Counted from the first letter of the stretch, positions 17,380 through 26,389 are shown. The stretch is DNA of 64,000 nucleotides from Selenomonadales bacterium (GCA_018335585.1 JAGXRZ010000040.1:87906-151905); one strand, 5' to 3'. The notes: a model not told the origin generated them from the letters alone. Translations and numbers: made by a program.

Positions 17380-18830
17380 TTGCTGGCGGGGAGGCACGTC
17401 GCTTTAGGAAAGGCGACAGTAAAAGTGCTCCCGGCCGGAGAGCTCTCCACGTGAATTTTGGCGCCGTGGCGCTCGGCGATGCGGTAGCATACCGCCAAAC
17501 CGAGCCCGGTGCCGTTTTCTTTTGTGGTGAGAAACGGCGTGCCGAGCTGCGGTATGAGCGAAGCTGCAATGCCGGAGCCCTCGTCGCTTACAGCTAGACA
17601 AATAGAGCCTGCGAGTTCCGTCGTCGTAATCGACACTGTCCCGCCGGAGGTCATCGCTTCCAGAGCGTTGTTGACGAGGTTCGTTAACAACTGCCTAATC
17701 TCCGCTTCGTTGGCGATGATTGTGGCGGGTGAGCGCAGGGCGTAGCTCATGCGCATGCCTTTTACAAGGGCGAGCGAATTAAGCACGGGGGCAAAGCATT
17801 CGATTAGGACAGAGAGACAACAGGGCTTAATGCTGACTGCGGTGCGCGAGAGCGACAGATAAGTCGAGATAATGCTGCAGGCGCGGTCTATTTCTTCTGT
17901 CATAAGGTGTGTGAATTTGCGGTACGGAGCAAACTCAGGCTTTTCGGCGAACAGCTGCAGGAACCCGCGCACGGTGGTCAAAGGGTTACGGATTTCATGT
18001 GCGATGCTTGCCGCCATTTCTCCCACGAGGTTTAGACGTTCAAGGCGCGCTAGATCCGCTTCCTTTCTTGCTTTCTCGGTGCAGTCAACCGCAAGAACTA
18101 GAGCTCCCGCAGCTTGGTTCAGAACATTACTTTGTCGCGAATAGGTTGAAATGTCGTAGACGCGGTCTCGAATGTGTGCGCGAGTGCCTGATACGTTAGT
18201 GCCCTGTAGTGCGCCTGCAATGAGGGCGGCCCCTACGCTTGGGCTGAGTTGCAGGTAGTGCTTGCCTAAGACCGCATCCTTATCAGCCTGCACTAGCTCT
18301 AGCCAGGTGTTGTTTACGCTAGTTACATACCCGGTGGCATCAACCGCCATAATGCCGATGGGACTGTGTTCAATGAGCCAAGCTAAGGCATCGCGATGTT
18401 GCGACGCTTCCGCTTTGGATTGTGTAAGGTGCGCGGTGATCTCATATAGGGCCTGCTGGATGCGCTCCTCCCGCGATATGTCGTAGCCGAGCGCTACCGC
18501 ACCCGCGACTTTGCCTGCGATTACTACCGGAGAGGTGTCTACGATAAACACGCCCTTTGGCGTGACCGTCCGCACCTGGCTAAAAGGCACGCCTTCGTGT
18601 AGCGAGCGCAGGATAGGCGACTGGGCGCGAGTATAGCCGGTGTAAGAGAAAACCTTTTCAATGTGGCTGCCGACAACCGAATGCAGGGCGGCGTCAATGC
18701 CCATCAGGTCGTACGCCCCGGCATTAGCAAAGACCACGACTTCCGCCGCATCGATTACAATGAGCGAACCCTTTGTAACTCCGGCCAGCCACACGAGTGC
18801 TGCGTCGACTATTTCATGCGTGTTTGGCAT
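17376..18830 (-). CDS. Cytosolic PAS sensor histidine kinase, sporulation-kinase type
   Basis: 484 residues with no membrane segments. Two PAS-like regions (about residues 15-130 and 150-260) are followed by the His box [20 protein letters not shown], a form common in KinA/KinE-type sporulation kinases. Then come the N box ([13 protein letters not shown]), G1 ([12 protein letters not shown]), F ([22 protein letters not shown]) and G2. It should autophosphorylate and pass phosphate to a response regulator such as Spo0F/Spo0A, but no regulator gene is adjacent. ATG 18830 has GAGGAGG upstream; the frame to 18935 lacks such a site. A role in starting sporulation is inference. Confidence 0.85.
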   Translation of the reverse strand: MPNTHEIVDAALVWLAGVTKGSLIVIDAAEVVVFANAGAYDLMGIDAALHSVVGSHIEKVFSYTGYTRAQSPILRSLHEGVPFSQVRTVTPKGVFIVDTSPVVIAGKVAGAVALGYDISREERIQQALYEITAHLTQSKAEASQHRDALAWLIEHSPIGIMAVDATGYVTSVNNTWLELVQADKDAVLGKHYLQLSPSVGAALIAGALQGTNVSGTRAHIRDRVYDISTYSRQSNVLNQAAGALVLAVDCTEKARKEADLARLERLNLVGEMAASIAHEIRNPLTTVRGFLQLFAEKPEFAPYRKFTHLMTEEIDRACSIISTYLSLSRTAVSIKPCCLSVLIECFAPVLNSLALVKGMRMSYALRSPATIIANEAEIRQLLTNLVNNALEAMTSGGTVSITTTELAGSICLAVSDEGSGIAASLIPQLGTPFLTTKENGTGLGLAVCYRIAERHGAKIHVESSPAGSTFTVAFPKATCLPASN

Positions 18831-18943
18831 AGACACAAAACCTCCTCGGAAAAATTGTCTCACACGCTGCTCGCGACTATTGTGGGTTAGTGCGCGTGGT
18901 AGGGGAAAATAAAACGACGCGATACGGCATGGCACTTAAGCAG

Positions 18944-18972
18944 TCGAAAAAAGGGCTGGCTCGGTGTATAAT
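18944..18972 (+). promoter_or_regulatory. Candidate promoter for the MBL-fold hydrolase gene
   Basis: TCGAAA (18944-18949, 4 of 6 matches to TTGACA), 17-bp spacer, perfect TATAAT (18967-18972). The distance to the start codon is very short, so the true start site needs mapping. Confidence 0.45.
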
Positions 18973-18988
18973 CTACAGGGTGATGCGG

Positions 18989-19843
18989 ATGAAGGTTATA
19001 TCGTTAGCGAGCTCAAGCACATACGGCAATGCCTATCTTATCGGCTGGGGTTCTACATATGTACTGGTTGACTGCGGTGTGTCTATAAGGCGCCTAGAGC
19101 AGAGTCTGGTTGGTCTCGGAGTATCCCCGCGCTCCCTTGCCGGCATTCTCGTGTCGCATGAACACGGCGACCATGTTAAGTCCCTGCAGTTAAAAACGCC
19201 TTTCTCGACGAAGTACAACATCCCGGTGTACGCTCCGCGAGAGTTGTTCTCCCCCGGGGTTAGGGGTATCGGCGCGATACGCGGACTTTCCCTTGCGGCA
19301 GGGTCTATAGTGCAGGTAGGAGATTTTACCGTCTGTTCTTACGCCAAGTCGCATGACGCAGTGCGTCCCCTGATGTTTCGCCTTACGGCACCCGACGGTG
19401 TCGCCGCGGCGGTAGTTACAGACCTAGGTGAAGTCACGGAGGAAGTTTATCGCGGCGCGCACAACGCCGACTACCTAGTTTTTGAGAGCAACCACGACCG
19501 ATACATGGAACTTAACTCCGGTCGGCCGCAAATGCTCATTAACCGCGTGCTTGGGCGCTTTGGCCATTTGTCTAACGACGAGGCCGGAGTCGCCTTAAAG
19601 GAACTGGTGGGTGAGCGCACGCGGGGCGTTATGTTGGCTCACCTGAGTATTGACTGCAATACTCCAGAGCTGGCACTTAGAACAGTCACGCCGTACCTGC
19701 GACGTGCGGGGTATAGCGGCCTGCTGACAGTCGCACAGGCCGGTGTGCCTAGTGTGCTGTCAGAGGGAGTGCCAACTGCGCGCCAGCACCGCTATACCGC
19801 GCTCGATGCGTTCGGGGAAAGTGCCTGCAATACTAATACGTAG
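18989..19843 (+). CDS. MBL-fold metallo-hydrolase, YycJ/WalJ type
   Basis: 284 residues from ATG 18989 (AGGGTGA upstream). The N-terminal VISLASSSTYGNAYLI is typical of YycJ, and SHEHGDHVKSL is the HxHxDH metal-binding motif of the metallo-beta-lactamase fold. YycJ/WalJ proteins are linked to cell-wall or DNA metabolism in Firmicutes, but their substrate is not settled. Here the gene is not next to walRK. Its last 84 bp overlap the 3' end of the convergent pdxR gene, an unusually long overlap. Confidence 0.88.
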   Translation: MKVISLASSSTYGNAYLIGWGSTYVLVDCGVSIRRLEQSLVGLGVSPRSLAGILVSHEHGDHVKSLQLKTPFSTKYNIPVYAPRELFSPGVRGIGAIRGLSLAAGSIVQVGDFTVCSYAKSHDAVRPLMFRLTAPDGVAAAVVTDLGEVTEEVYRGAHNADYLVFESNHDRYMELNSGRPQMLINRVLGRFGHLSNDEAGVALKELVGERTRGVMLAHLSIDCNTPELALRTVTPYLRRAGYSGLLTVAQAGVPSVLSEGVPTARQHRYTALDAFGESACNTNT

Positions 19844-21109
19844 GAAATTGCGATATTCTTGTCGTGCCACGGAAAAATCGTCGCCGGGCGAGAAGAGCAC
19901 GCCTTCCTGTGAGGTGAGCTTAAGCAGCTCGCTAGCGCGTGCGCCCTCGGGCAACCCTATCCAGCAATTCATGCCGCCACGCAGCGGATAAAAGACAGCA
20001 GTGCCTTGCCAGTGACTTTTCAGCGCGCCGTAGAGGACGCCTGCCCGCTCGCGGTAGATGTTCCGAAGGCGCGCTTGGTGTTTGTCCCAGTGACCGCTCC
20101 TTAAGTACAGGTCCAGCGCGCGTTGGGTGAGGCCGGAACTGCCAATGTCGACAGCTTGCTTGGCGTTGTTAACACGCGTCAAGAGCTGTGGCGGCACTAC
20201 AATAAAGCCGAGGCGGAGTCCGGGCATAAACATCTTAGAGAAGCTCTTTACGAACAGCACTCTGTCGGGCGCTTCCTGCCACAAGAGGGGCGGTCGAGTG
20301 GGTGTATAGTACAGCTCGGAAATGTGGTCATCTTCGATGATATAGAAGTCACGCTCCCGTGCGAGGTTAACTAGCTTTTTGCGCACGTCCGCGCTGTAGA
20401 CTGCACCGGTGGGGTTATGGTAGTTAGGGATGGTGTACACCAAGCGCGGGGAGTGGCGCAGAGCCTGCTCTAGCGGCGCGAGTCGCAAGCCGGTCTGACC
20501 GAGCGGGACGCCGAGGACGCGCGCTCCTACTGCTTGAAAGGCCTGCATGGCCCCCGGGTAGCAGGGACTCTCTACGACAGCAAGTGCGCCCGGCGCGAGC
20601 AGCAGCTGTGCCAGAAGAAAAATGGCCTGCTGCGCACCCGAGGTTATAAATACGTGGTCGGGGTTTACCGTAAGCCCTTGTTGCGCGAGATAAGCGGCAA
20701 TGCTGTGCCGAAGCGGACCGTAACCCTGCGGTTCGGGGTAAGCGAAGGCCTCACCGCGGTCGCGGTCAAGCACGGTGTTAAAGGCGGCTTTAAACTCATC
20801 CACCGGGAAGAACTCGGGCGAAGGTGTACTTGAGGTGAAGTCGATGTCCGCTCTTTCTTTCTCGGTCGGCGCGGAGGGTAAGACAGCCCGCGGAGCGAGG
20901 TATGTACCGCTCCCTTCTCGGCAGTAAACCAAACCCTCCTGCTCGAGGACTCGCAGAGCGGCTACTACGGTAGAGGGGTTTAGGGCGTGTTCGCGCGCGA
21001 GCGCACGCACCGAGGGCAGTCTAGTATGCGCGGGGGATGTTGCCGCCGCGCGCTTTAGGTGCTCGGCGAGAGACTGATAGAGCGGCTTGTGCTTATCTAA
21101 GACGGACAT
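19760..21109 (-). CDS. pdxR: MocR-type regulator of vitamin B6 synthesis (PdxR-like)
   Basis: 449 residues. An N-terminal GntR winged helix (LPSVRALAREHALNPSTVVAALRVLEQEGLVYCREGSGTYL, about residues 28-70) is fused to an aminotransferase-fold domain (ITSGAQQAIFLLAQLLL, TIPNYHNPTG, FVKSFSKMFMPGLRLGF with the PLP Lys). MocR proteins sense PLP. The divergent neighbour is pdxST, the PLP synthase, so PdxR function is strongly suggested by context. The ATG follows AAGGAGG. The 115-bp intergenic region holds a clear promoter and an 18-bp palindrome. Confidence 0.9.
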   Translation of the reverse strand: MSVLDKHKPLYQSLAEHLKRAAATSPAHTRLPSVRALAREHALNPSTVVAALRVLEQEGLVYCREGSGTYLAPRAVLPSAPTEKERADIDFTSSTPSPEFFPVDEFKAAFNTVLDRDRGEAFAYPEPQGYGPLRHSIAAYLAQQGLTVNPDHVFITSGAQQAIFLLAQLLLAPGALAVVESPCYPGAMQAFQAVGARVLGVPLGQTGLRLAPLEQALRHSPRLVYTIPNYHNPTGAVYSADVRKKLVNLARERDFYIIEDDHISELYYTPTRPPLLWQEAPDRVLFVKSFSKMFMPGLRLGFIVVPPQLLTRVNNAKQAVDIGSSGLTQRALDLYLRSGHWDKHQARLRNIYRERAGVLYGALKSHWQGTAVFYPLRGGMNCWIGLPEGARASELLKLTSQEGVLFSPGDDFSVARQEYRNFLRISIAGTFPERIERGIAVLARSWHSL

Positions 21110-21121
21110 ACAGGTTCCTCC

Positions 21122-21149
21122 TTGACAATCTCAGAAGTCCTACTATAAT
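21122..21149 (+). promoter_or_regulatory. pdxST promoter
   Basis: Consensus TTGACA (21122-21127), 16-bp spacer, consensus TATAAT (21144-21149). It reads towards pdxS, and the palindrome begins 19 bp after the -10 box. Confidence 0.8.
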
Positions 21150-21168
21150 TTTGGCGACGGAGTAGCTC

Positions 21169-21191
21169 ATACAGTTCTAACTGTATCGATA
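21169..21191. promoter_or_regulatory. Candidate PdxR operator
   Basis: Perfect inverted repeat ATACAGTT-CT-AACTGTAT (21169-21186) overlapping a second palindrome GTATCGATAC (21183-21192). It lies just after the predicted pdxST transcription start, between pdxR and pdxS. Binding by PdxR is inferred from position. Confidence 0.55.
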
Positions 21192-21223
21192 CGCCGAATA
21201 GATGTCAAGGAGTTGTGTGACAA

Positions 21224-22090
21224 ATGCGGACAGGGCTAAACCGGGGTTTGGCGGAAATGCTCAAGGGCGGCGTAATCATGGACGTAGTTAATGCGGAGCA
21301 GGCACGCATTGCAGAGGCGGCGGGGGCTGTCGCCGTTATGGCGCTAGAGCGCGTCCCGGCAGATATTCGCAAGCAGGGCGGGGTGGCGCGGATGAGCGAC
21401 CCCGAGCTCATAATAGCCATCAAAGAAGCCGTGAGTATTCCCGTCATGGCAAAAGTACGCATTGGGCATTTTGTCGAAGCGCAGATTCTCGAAGCGCTTA
21501 GGATTGACTTTATTGACGAGAGCGAAGTATTAACGCCTGCTGATGACCAGTGCCATATCGACAAGCACCGCTTTGCTATCCCCTTCGTCTGCGGTTGCCG
21601 CAATCTAGGCGAAGCCTTGCGCCGTATCGGCGAGGGAGCGGCGATGGTGCGCACAAAGGGCGAGGCCGGAACCGGCAATGTAGTGGAAGCAGTGCGCCAT
21701 ATGCGGGCAGTGCAAAGCGAAATGCGCCGCGTGATGCTCGCTCCCGACGAGGAACTGATGACGATTGCTAAGGAGTTTGGCGCGCCGTTCCCACTTGTGC
21801 AAGAGGTGAAGCAGTTAGGCCGCCTTCCCGTAGTCAACTTTGCCGCTGGGGGCATCGCTACACCCGCCGACGCCGCGCTGATGATGCAGCTCGGATGTGA
21901 CGGCGTCTTTGTCGGCTCGGGCATTTTCAAATCGGCAGACCCCGCGCGCCGTGCGGCGGCCATCGTGCAGGCGACAACGCACTTTAAGGATGCAGAGCGG
22001 CTGGCGCACATTTCGCGCGGCTTAGGCGAAGCCATGCCGGGGCTTGAGATTGCCGGGCTCGCGGCTACCTACGCGCAGAGGGGACACTAG
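21224..22090 (+). CDS. pdxS: Pyridoxal 5'-phosphate synthase, lyase subunit
   Basis: 288 residues, close to the usual 290-295. PdxS condenses ribose 5-phosphate, glyceraldehyde 3-phosphate and ammonia into PLP as a dodecamer with PdxT. Typical blocks: [92 protein letters not shown] and [19 protein letters not shown], with the catalytic Lys residues in MAKVRIGH and RTKGEAG. AAGGAG precedes the ATG. The stop shares one base with the GTG of pdxT. Confidence 0.98.
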   Translation: MRTGLNRGLAEMLKGGVIMDVVNAEQARIAEAAGAVAVMALERVPADIRKQGGVARMSDPELIIAIKEAVSIPVMAKVRIGHFVEAQILEALRIDFIDESEVLTPADDQCHIDKHRFAIPFVCGCRNLGEALRRIGEGAAMVRTKGEAGTGNVVEAVRHMRAVQSEMRRVMLAPDEELMTIAKEFGAPFPLVQEVKQLGRLPVVNFAAGGIATPADAALMMQLGCDGVFVGSGIFKSADPARRAAAIVQATTHFKDAERLAHISRGLGEAMPGLEIAGLAATYAQRGH

Positions 22091-22647
22091 TGCGAGTTGG
22101 TGTCCTAGCGTTACAGGGTGCAGTCAGAGAGCACTTGCGCGCAGTCAGGCAGCTAGGGGCTATCGGCATAGAGGTCAGGCTGCCGGAGCACTTAGCAGGG
22201 CTAGACGCCATGATTCTTCCCGGCGGAGAAAGCACGGCCATGCGGCGCCTGCTCGACAAGGCGGAGCTACTTCTACCTCTTAGGGAGTTTGTGTTGCAGA
22301 AGCCTACGCTTGGGACCTGTGCCGGGGCGATTCTCTTGGCGCGGAGAATAGAACCTGCTTATGAGGAACCTGTTCTCGGCGCGCTTGATGTAACCGTCGA
22401 GCGCAACGCCTACGGTTCGCAGCTAGACAGCTTTACCTGCAAGGCCGAAGTTGCGGGTGTGCCGGATTTTCCGCTAGTCTTTATCCGCGCACCGCGTTTT
22501 AGTAAACTTGGCGCTAGCGTCAGCGTCGTGGCAACGTGCCGTGAGCAAATCGTAGGTGTGCGCGCCGGCCACATTTGGGCGCTTTCGTTTCACCCGGAGT
22601 TGACCGAGGATTTGCGCCTGCACGAAATGTTCCTTAGGTCGGAATAA
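22090..22647 (+). CDS. pdxT: Pyridoxal 5'-phosphate synthase, glutaminase subunit
   Basis: 185 residues from GTG 22090. Class I-like glutamine amidotransferase that feeds ammonia to PdxS. Seen: GVLALQGAVREH at the N-terminus, ILPGGESTAM, the nucleophile Cys in GTCAGAILLA, and the His/Glu pair in LSFHPELTED. It overlaps pdxS by one base and is followed by a strong terminator, so pdxST is a two-gene unit. Confidence 0.97.
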   Translation: MRVGVLALQGAVREHLRAVRQLGAIGIEVRLPEHLAGLDAMILPGGESTAMRRLLDKAELLLPLREFVLQKPTLGTCAGAILLARRIEPAYEEPVLGALDVTVERNAYGSQLDSFTCKAEVAGVPDFPLVFIRAPRFSKLGASVSVVATCREQIVGVRAGHIWALSFHPELTEDLRLHEMFLRSE

Positions 22648-22666
22648 GGCACCTAAAGATGGGCAT

Positions 22667-22720
22667 AGTATTAACTACAAGAGACGGGTAACCGTCTCTT
22701 TGTCTAAGTTAATACTTTTA
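22667..22720 (+). terminator. Terminator after pdxST
   Basis: Two nested stems: outer AGTATTAACT (22667-22676) with AGTTAATACT (22707-22716), and inner AGAGACGG with CCGTCTCT around GTAA. The outer stem is followed by TTTTAT. Confidence 0.85.
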
Positions 22721-22748
22721 TGGCAGGTGGTAGATCATAGACATTGCT

Positions 22749-23540
22749 GTGCTGATTGATTACGAGAACGTCTACTGGAGTCTTAAGAACAACTATGGTT
22801 TTAGCCTTGAGCCCGGTATGCTTGTCGACGGAGTGCGAAACTTAATAGGGCGCCAAGGCCATGTAGTGCTAATGCTAGCGTATGCCGACTTTGACCACCC
22901 GGAGTTCAAGGGCCTGCAAACCGAACTGCAGCGACGTTCGGTCGAACCGCGACACGTATACTCAGTGAACTCTGAAGAGGATAGGCGCAAGAATGCGGCG
23001 GACATAGAGCTGTCGCTAGACGCACTAGAACTAGTCTACACGCGCCTCGACATCGACTACTACTGCCTAGTGTGCGGAGACAGAGACGTAATACAAGTCA
23101 TCAAGAAGCTCCACACGCGGCGCAAGCAGGTACACGTAATCGGGGTAGAACGAACTACGAGCAAAGACCTCAAGCAGTTTGCCGACGCCTTTTCGTCTGT
23201 TGAGCGCATCCTAGGCATAGAAGAGATGACGGCTAAAGCGGGCGAAACAATTACACCTGACCTCGCCTTCCTAATAAAAAAGGTTAACTGCCTAGAGCAA
23301 TCCCGTATGGCGTTCGTCGGGTTGAAGCTAGTTACCACAAGGGTGCTTGCGAGCCTGCGGGACCCGCAGTCCGTGGTGTCGCAGGCCATTAGCGAAGGGA
23401 TACTTGAGACCTACAAGGTGCCAAACCCGAGCAACAATGATTTTCCCACCACCGCCTGCCGCCTCAACCGCGCGCATCCCTTCGTCGAAGCAATCCTCGA
23501 CACCAAAGAAGCAAAAGGGACGGAGCCTTTTGCTTCATAG
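22749..23540 (+). CDS. NYN-domain protein (putative RNase, LabA/DUF88-like)
   Basis: 263 residues from the first conventional start, GTG 22749. NYN PIN-like nuclease fold: VLIDYENVYWSL with the first catalytic Asp, then NAADIELSLDALEL and YCLVCGDRDVIQVIKKLH with further acidic residues, followed by a C-terminal domain of unknown role. The family beginning is usually RIAVLIDYEN, and here the codons for I-D-I-A lie just upstream of GTG in the same frame, after a stop at 22731-22733. AGGTGG (22724-22729) is best spaced for a start at 22737-22743, so the true start may be a non-standard ATA or ATT codon. The last dozen codons are formed by a REP-like hairpin. Confidence 0.82.
   Translation: MLIDYENVYWSLKNNYGFSLEPGMLVDGVRNLIGRQGHVVLMLAYADFDHPEFKGLQTELQRRSVEPRHVYSVNSEEDRRKNAADIELSLDALELVYTRLDIDYYCLVCGDRDVIQVIKKLHTRRKQVHVIGVERTTSKDLKQFADAFSSVERILGIEEMTAKAGETITPDLAFLIKKVNCLEQSRMAFVGLKLVTTRVLASLRDPQSVVSQAISEGILETYKVPNPSNNDFPTTACRLNRAHPFVEAILDTKEAKGTEPFAS
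23508..23536 (+). repeat. REP-like hairpin, copy 2, inside the NYN gene end
   Basis: Identical over 29 bp to 14033-14061. It is translated as EAKGTEPFA at the end of the NYN-domain protein. A related GGGACGG copy lies at 23594-23620 followed by a run of T, and could end transcription before rnhA. The rest of 23541-23759 shows nothing else I can assign. Confidence 0.8.
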
Positions 23541-23759
23541 CTGCCCTTGACATTGGTTCACATTCGTTCTAGAGCCGTCCCGCCAACAAAGGCAAAACAA
23601 AAGGGACGGTTCTTCTTGTTTTTTTTTCCCGTTCTTGTGGTGGCACTTTCAGTTCACATCTACGCAACCTGTGATAGAATGGCTGTGTGACGCCTTTCCC
23701 CGAGTCAGCTATCCCCTTTATCGCCGCAGCTACGGTAGCGAGATTGTGAGTTGTAGTTA

Positions 23760-24236
23760 GTGAAACAAAAAGAACCGTCCCCTTTGTTTTCTCTGAAAGA
23801 AGTAGTCATCTACACAGACGGTGCTTGCTCAGGTAATCCCGGCCCGGGCGGGTGGGGGGCTGTCCTAATGAGCGGGGACAGGCGCAAGGAGCTGCAGGGA
23901 GCAGAAGCCCAAACCACGAACAACCGAATGGAGCTTAGAGCCGCAGTCGAGGCGTTAGCCGCCCTTAAAACGCAGTGTGCGGTGACGCTTTATAGCGACA
24001 GCGCTTATCTAATTAACGCTTTTCAGCAGAACTGGCTGGGAAGGTGGGAGCAAAACGGCTGGCTCACCAGTAAGAAGCAGCCGGTGGAAAACAAGGACCT
24101 TTGGCGAGAACTCGTTGCCCTTAGCAAGAAACACCGCATCACGTGGGTGAAGGTTAAGGGTCATGCCGGCAATAAAGAGAACGAACGCTGTGATGCACTA
24201 GCGCGAGAAGCGATTTCCCAGCTAGAAAGGCATTGA
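23760..24236 (+). CDS. rnhA: Ribonuclease HI
   Basis: 158 residues from GTG 23760. It cleaves the RNA strand of RNA-DNA hybrids. Catalytic carboxylates are seen in VVIYTDGACSGNPGPGG (Asp), NNRMELRA (Glu), TLYSDSAYLI (Asp) and NERCDALARE (Asp), with the His loop KVKGHAGNKENE. The conserved fold begins with KEVVIYTDG; the first 12 residues (encoded by 23763-23793) come from a REP-like element, AACAAAAAGAACCGTCCCC. An original start nearer CTG 23793 may have been replaced by this element. Confidence 0.94.
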   Translation: MKQKEPSPLFSLKEVVIYTDGACSGNPGPGGWGAVLMSGDRRKELQGAEAQTTNNRMELRAAVEALAALKTQCAVTLYSDSAYLINAFQQNWLGRWEQNGWLTSKKQPVENKDLWRELVALSKKHRITWVKVKGHAGNKENERCDALAREAISQLERH

Positions 24237-24242
24237 TTTTCG

Positions 24243-24271
24243 TTGATTTTCCTTGCCCCGCGGCGTATACT
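24243..24271 (+). promoter_or_regulatory. feoAB promoter
   Basis: TTGATT (24243-24248), 17-bp spacer, TATACT (24266-24271), directly upstream of the Fur-like box. Confidence 0.7.
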
Positions 24272-24276
24272 TAAAA

Positions 24277-24291
24277 TGATAATTGTTATCA
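24277..24291. promoter_or_regulatory. Fur-type operator upstream of feoAB
   Basis: TGATAAT-T-GTTATCA is a 7-1-7 inverted repeat matching the Gram-positive Fur box pattern except one base. It begins 5 bp after the -10 box, so iron-loaded Fur would block feo transcription. Confidence 0.8.
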
Positions 24292-24306
24292 TAAGGGGGC
24301 GCGGGC

Positions 24307-24549
24307 ATGAATATGAGTGACCTAAGGCGGGGAGACACGGCAGTAGTTCGCAAGATTATCGACGAGCTAGTGCGTGCGCAGGCTATACGCTTCGGCATCG
24401 CCGAGGGCGCGTTGTTTGCCGTGGAAGAAGTGTTGCCGCATGGCCCTGTGATTGTGAGGCGCGGCACCATGCGCTATGCCATCGGCAGAAACCTTGCCCG
24501 CCAAATAGAAGTCGAACGTACCGCTGCGAAGGCCAAGAAACATGCGTAG
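24307..24549 (+). CDS. feoA: FeoA-domain protein
   Basis: 80 residues, an SH3-like small cytosolic protein that supports FeoB in ferrous iron uptake. Seen: LRRGDTAVVRKI, FGIAEGALFAVEEVLPHGPVIVRRG and YAIGRNLARQIEV, the usual FeoA pattern. AAGGGGG is 7 bp upstream of the ATG. It overlaps feoB by 8 bp. A promoter and Fur box precede it. Confidence 0.88.
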   Translation: MNMSDLRRGDTAVVRKIIDELVRAQAIRFGIAEGALFAVEEVLPHGPVIVRRGTMRYAIGRNLARQIEVERTAAKAKKHA

Positions 24550-26389
24550 CAGCAAGCAACACGGCGCAGCGCGTACAGCAACAGGTCGCCCGCAACGCGT
24601 AGTCTTAGTGGGGAACCCTAACTGCGGCAAGTCAGCGCTGTTTAACGCGCTGACCGGTCTTTATGTCGATGTGTCAAACTTCCCCGGCACCACCGTGGAG
24701 CTAACACAGGCGCGCATGGGGGACTACATGCTTATAGATACGCCGGGTGTATACGGAATTTCGGCTTTTAACGACGAAGAGAGAGTGACGCGCGACGTTT
24801 GCCTCACCGCCGACATCATCGTCAATGTAGTGAACGCAACCCACCTTGAGCGCGACCTCTTCCTGACGTTACAGTGCATAGACCTAAATCTCCCCGTTGT
24901 CGTTGCGGTAAACATGCTAGATGAGGCCAAGGCGCAGGGCTTAGTTGTAGACCTAGCGGTGCTGTCTAAACAGCTTGGTGTGCCCGTAGTAGGTACGGTC
25001 GCAGTAGAAAGTAAAGGGCTGAAAGAGCTAAAGTCAGCATTGGCCTGCCCTAAGACCGGTAATCTCGGCCCGTACTTAGAACCCGATATCACTCGCCTTC
25101 TGGGGCGAATAAAAACCCGCGGTGAAGCGCTACTCTATCTTGAAGACGACATAGATGTTGCGGCACGGTACGGCCTAAAACCCCCCGGTAGCAGGGAGAA
25201 AATCTACCTGGCGCGCCGTGAACGCGTAAACGAAATTGTCCGCACCGTAGTTAAGGAGCGGATGGTTGGTTCTAGCTTCGCTCGGACATTAGGGCTGCTG
25301 ATGCTAAGGCCCATTACAGGCATACTCATGTTGTTGGCCACACTATACGCTATGTTCCACATTATCGGCGTCTTTGTGGCCGGCACGGTGGTCGGCATCA
25401 CCGAAGAAACCATCATGCTAGGCATATACGAGCCGGCGGTGCGCGGGTTTGTAGAGCGCTTCGTAAGCGAAGGTACAGCAGTACACACGCTGCTCGTCGG
25501 TGAGTTTGGGCTCCTCACTATGACGGCGACGTATGTCTTGGGACTCTTACTCCCCCTAGTGGTCGGCTTTTATCTTCTTTTGGCTATACTTGAGGACTCC
25601 GGGTATCTGCCGCGCATCGCCGCTCTGCTAGACCGCGCTCTGACTGCCATAGGTCTAAACGGGCGAGCAGTAATCCCGCTAATTCTTGGCTTCGGATGCG
25701 TGACTATGGCCGCAATCACCACGCGCCTCCTTGGCACTTCGCGCGAACGGCTGATTGCCGTGGCACTCCTAGCCATTACTATTCCTTGCTCGGCGCAGTT
25801 AGGAGTTATAGTCGGCCTTATTGCCCCATTGGGCGCGCAGTATGTGACTATTTACGTGGCGACAATCTTTCTGGTCTTTGTCGTCATCGGCTTCTTCCTC
25901 AACAAGCTCCTGCCGGGTAAGTCCTCAGACCTGCTCATTGATTTGCCCCCATTGCGTTTGCCTCGCTTGAGCAATGTCATGAAGAAAACCCTAAACAAGT
26001 CCTACTTGTTTCTCATAGAAGCTACGCCGATGTTTGCTGTAGGGGCGCTCTTGATTAGCGGCATGCAGCTCACGGGTGTCCTCACCGCCTTGGAGAACTT
26101 ATTGGCACCGCTAACAGCAGGCTGGCTCGAGCTACCTAAGGAGGCAGCGGCTGCGTTTATTATGGGCATAATTCGCCGCGACTTTGGCGCAGCAGGTCTG
26201 GCAGACATGAGTCTTACTGCCGCGCAAACGCTAGTGGCCATGGTTACCATTACCCTCTTTGTCCCCTGCATTGCCGCAGTCTTAGTAATGTTTAAAGAAC
26301 GCAACGTCAAGGAGGGCCTTCTGCTCTGGGCAAGTTCCTTCACCGTAGCTTTCCTCGTCGGCGGCCTCGTCGCTAAGTTGGTGATTTAG
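24542..26389 (+). CDS. feoB: Ferrous iron transporter FeoB
   Basis: 615 residues. The N-terminal G domain has G1 GNPNCGKSALFNALTG, G2 FPGTTVE, G3 DTPGVYG and G4 NMLDEAK. A helical spacer and about ten membrane segments follow, with two Gate motifs including PLILGFGCVTMA and PCSAQL. It takes up Fe2+ in anoxic conditions. At 615 residues it is among the shorter FeoB proteins, without a Cys-rich C-terminal extension; the next small gene encodes a separate Cys-rich protein. Confidence 0.96.
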   Translation: MRSSKQHGAARTATGRPQRVVLVGNPNCGKSALFNALTGLYVDVSNFPGTTVELTQARMGDYMLIDTPGVYGISAFNDEERVTRDVCLTADIIVNVVNATHLERDLFLTLQCIDLNLPVVVAVNMLDEAKAQGLVVDLAVLSKQLGVPVVGTVAVESKGLKELKSALACPKTGNLGPYLEPDITRLLGRIKTRGEALLYLEDDIDVAARYGLKPPGSREKIYLARRERVNEIVRTVVKERMVGSSFARTLGLLMLRPITGILMLLATLYAMFHIIGVFVAGTVVGITEETIMLGIYEPAVRGFVERFVSEGTAVHTLLVGEFGLLTMTATYVLGLLLPLVVGFYLLLAILEDSGYLPRIAALLDRALTAIGLNGRAVIPLILGFGCVTMAAITTRLLGTSRERLIAVALLAITIPCSAQLGVIVGLIAPLGAQYVTIYVATIFLVFVVIGFFLNKLLPGKSSDLLIDLPPLRLPRLSNVMKKTLNKSYLFLIEATPMFAVGALLISGMQLTGVLTALENLLAPLTAGWLELPKEAAAAFIMGIIRRDFGAAGLADMSLTAAQTLVAMVTITLFVPCIAAVLVMFKERNVKEGLLLWASSFTVAFLVGGLVAKLVI

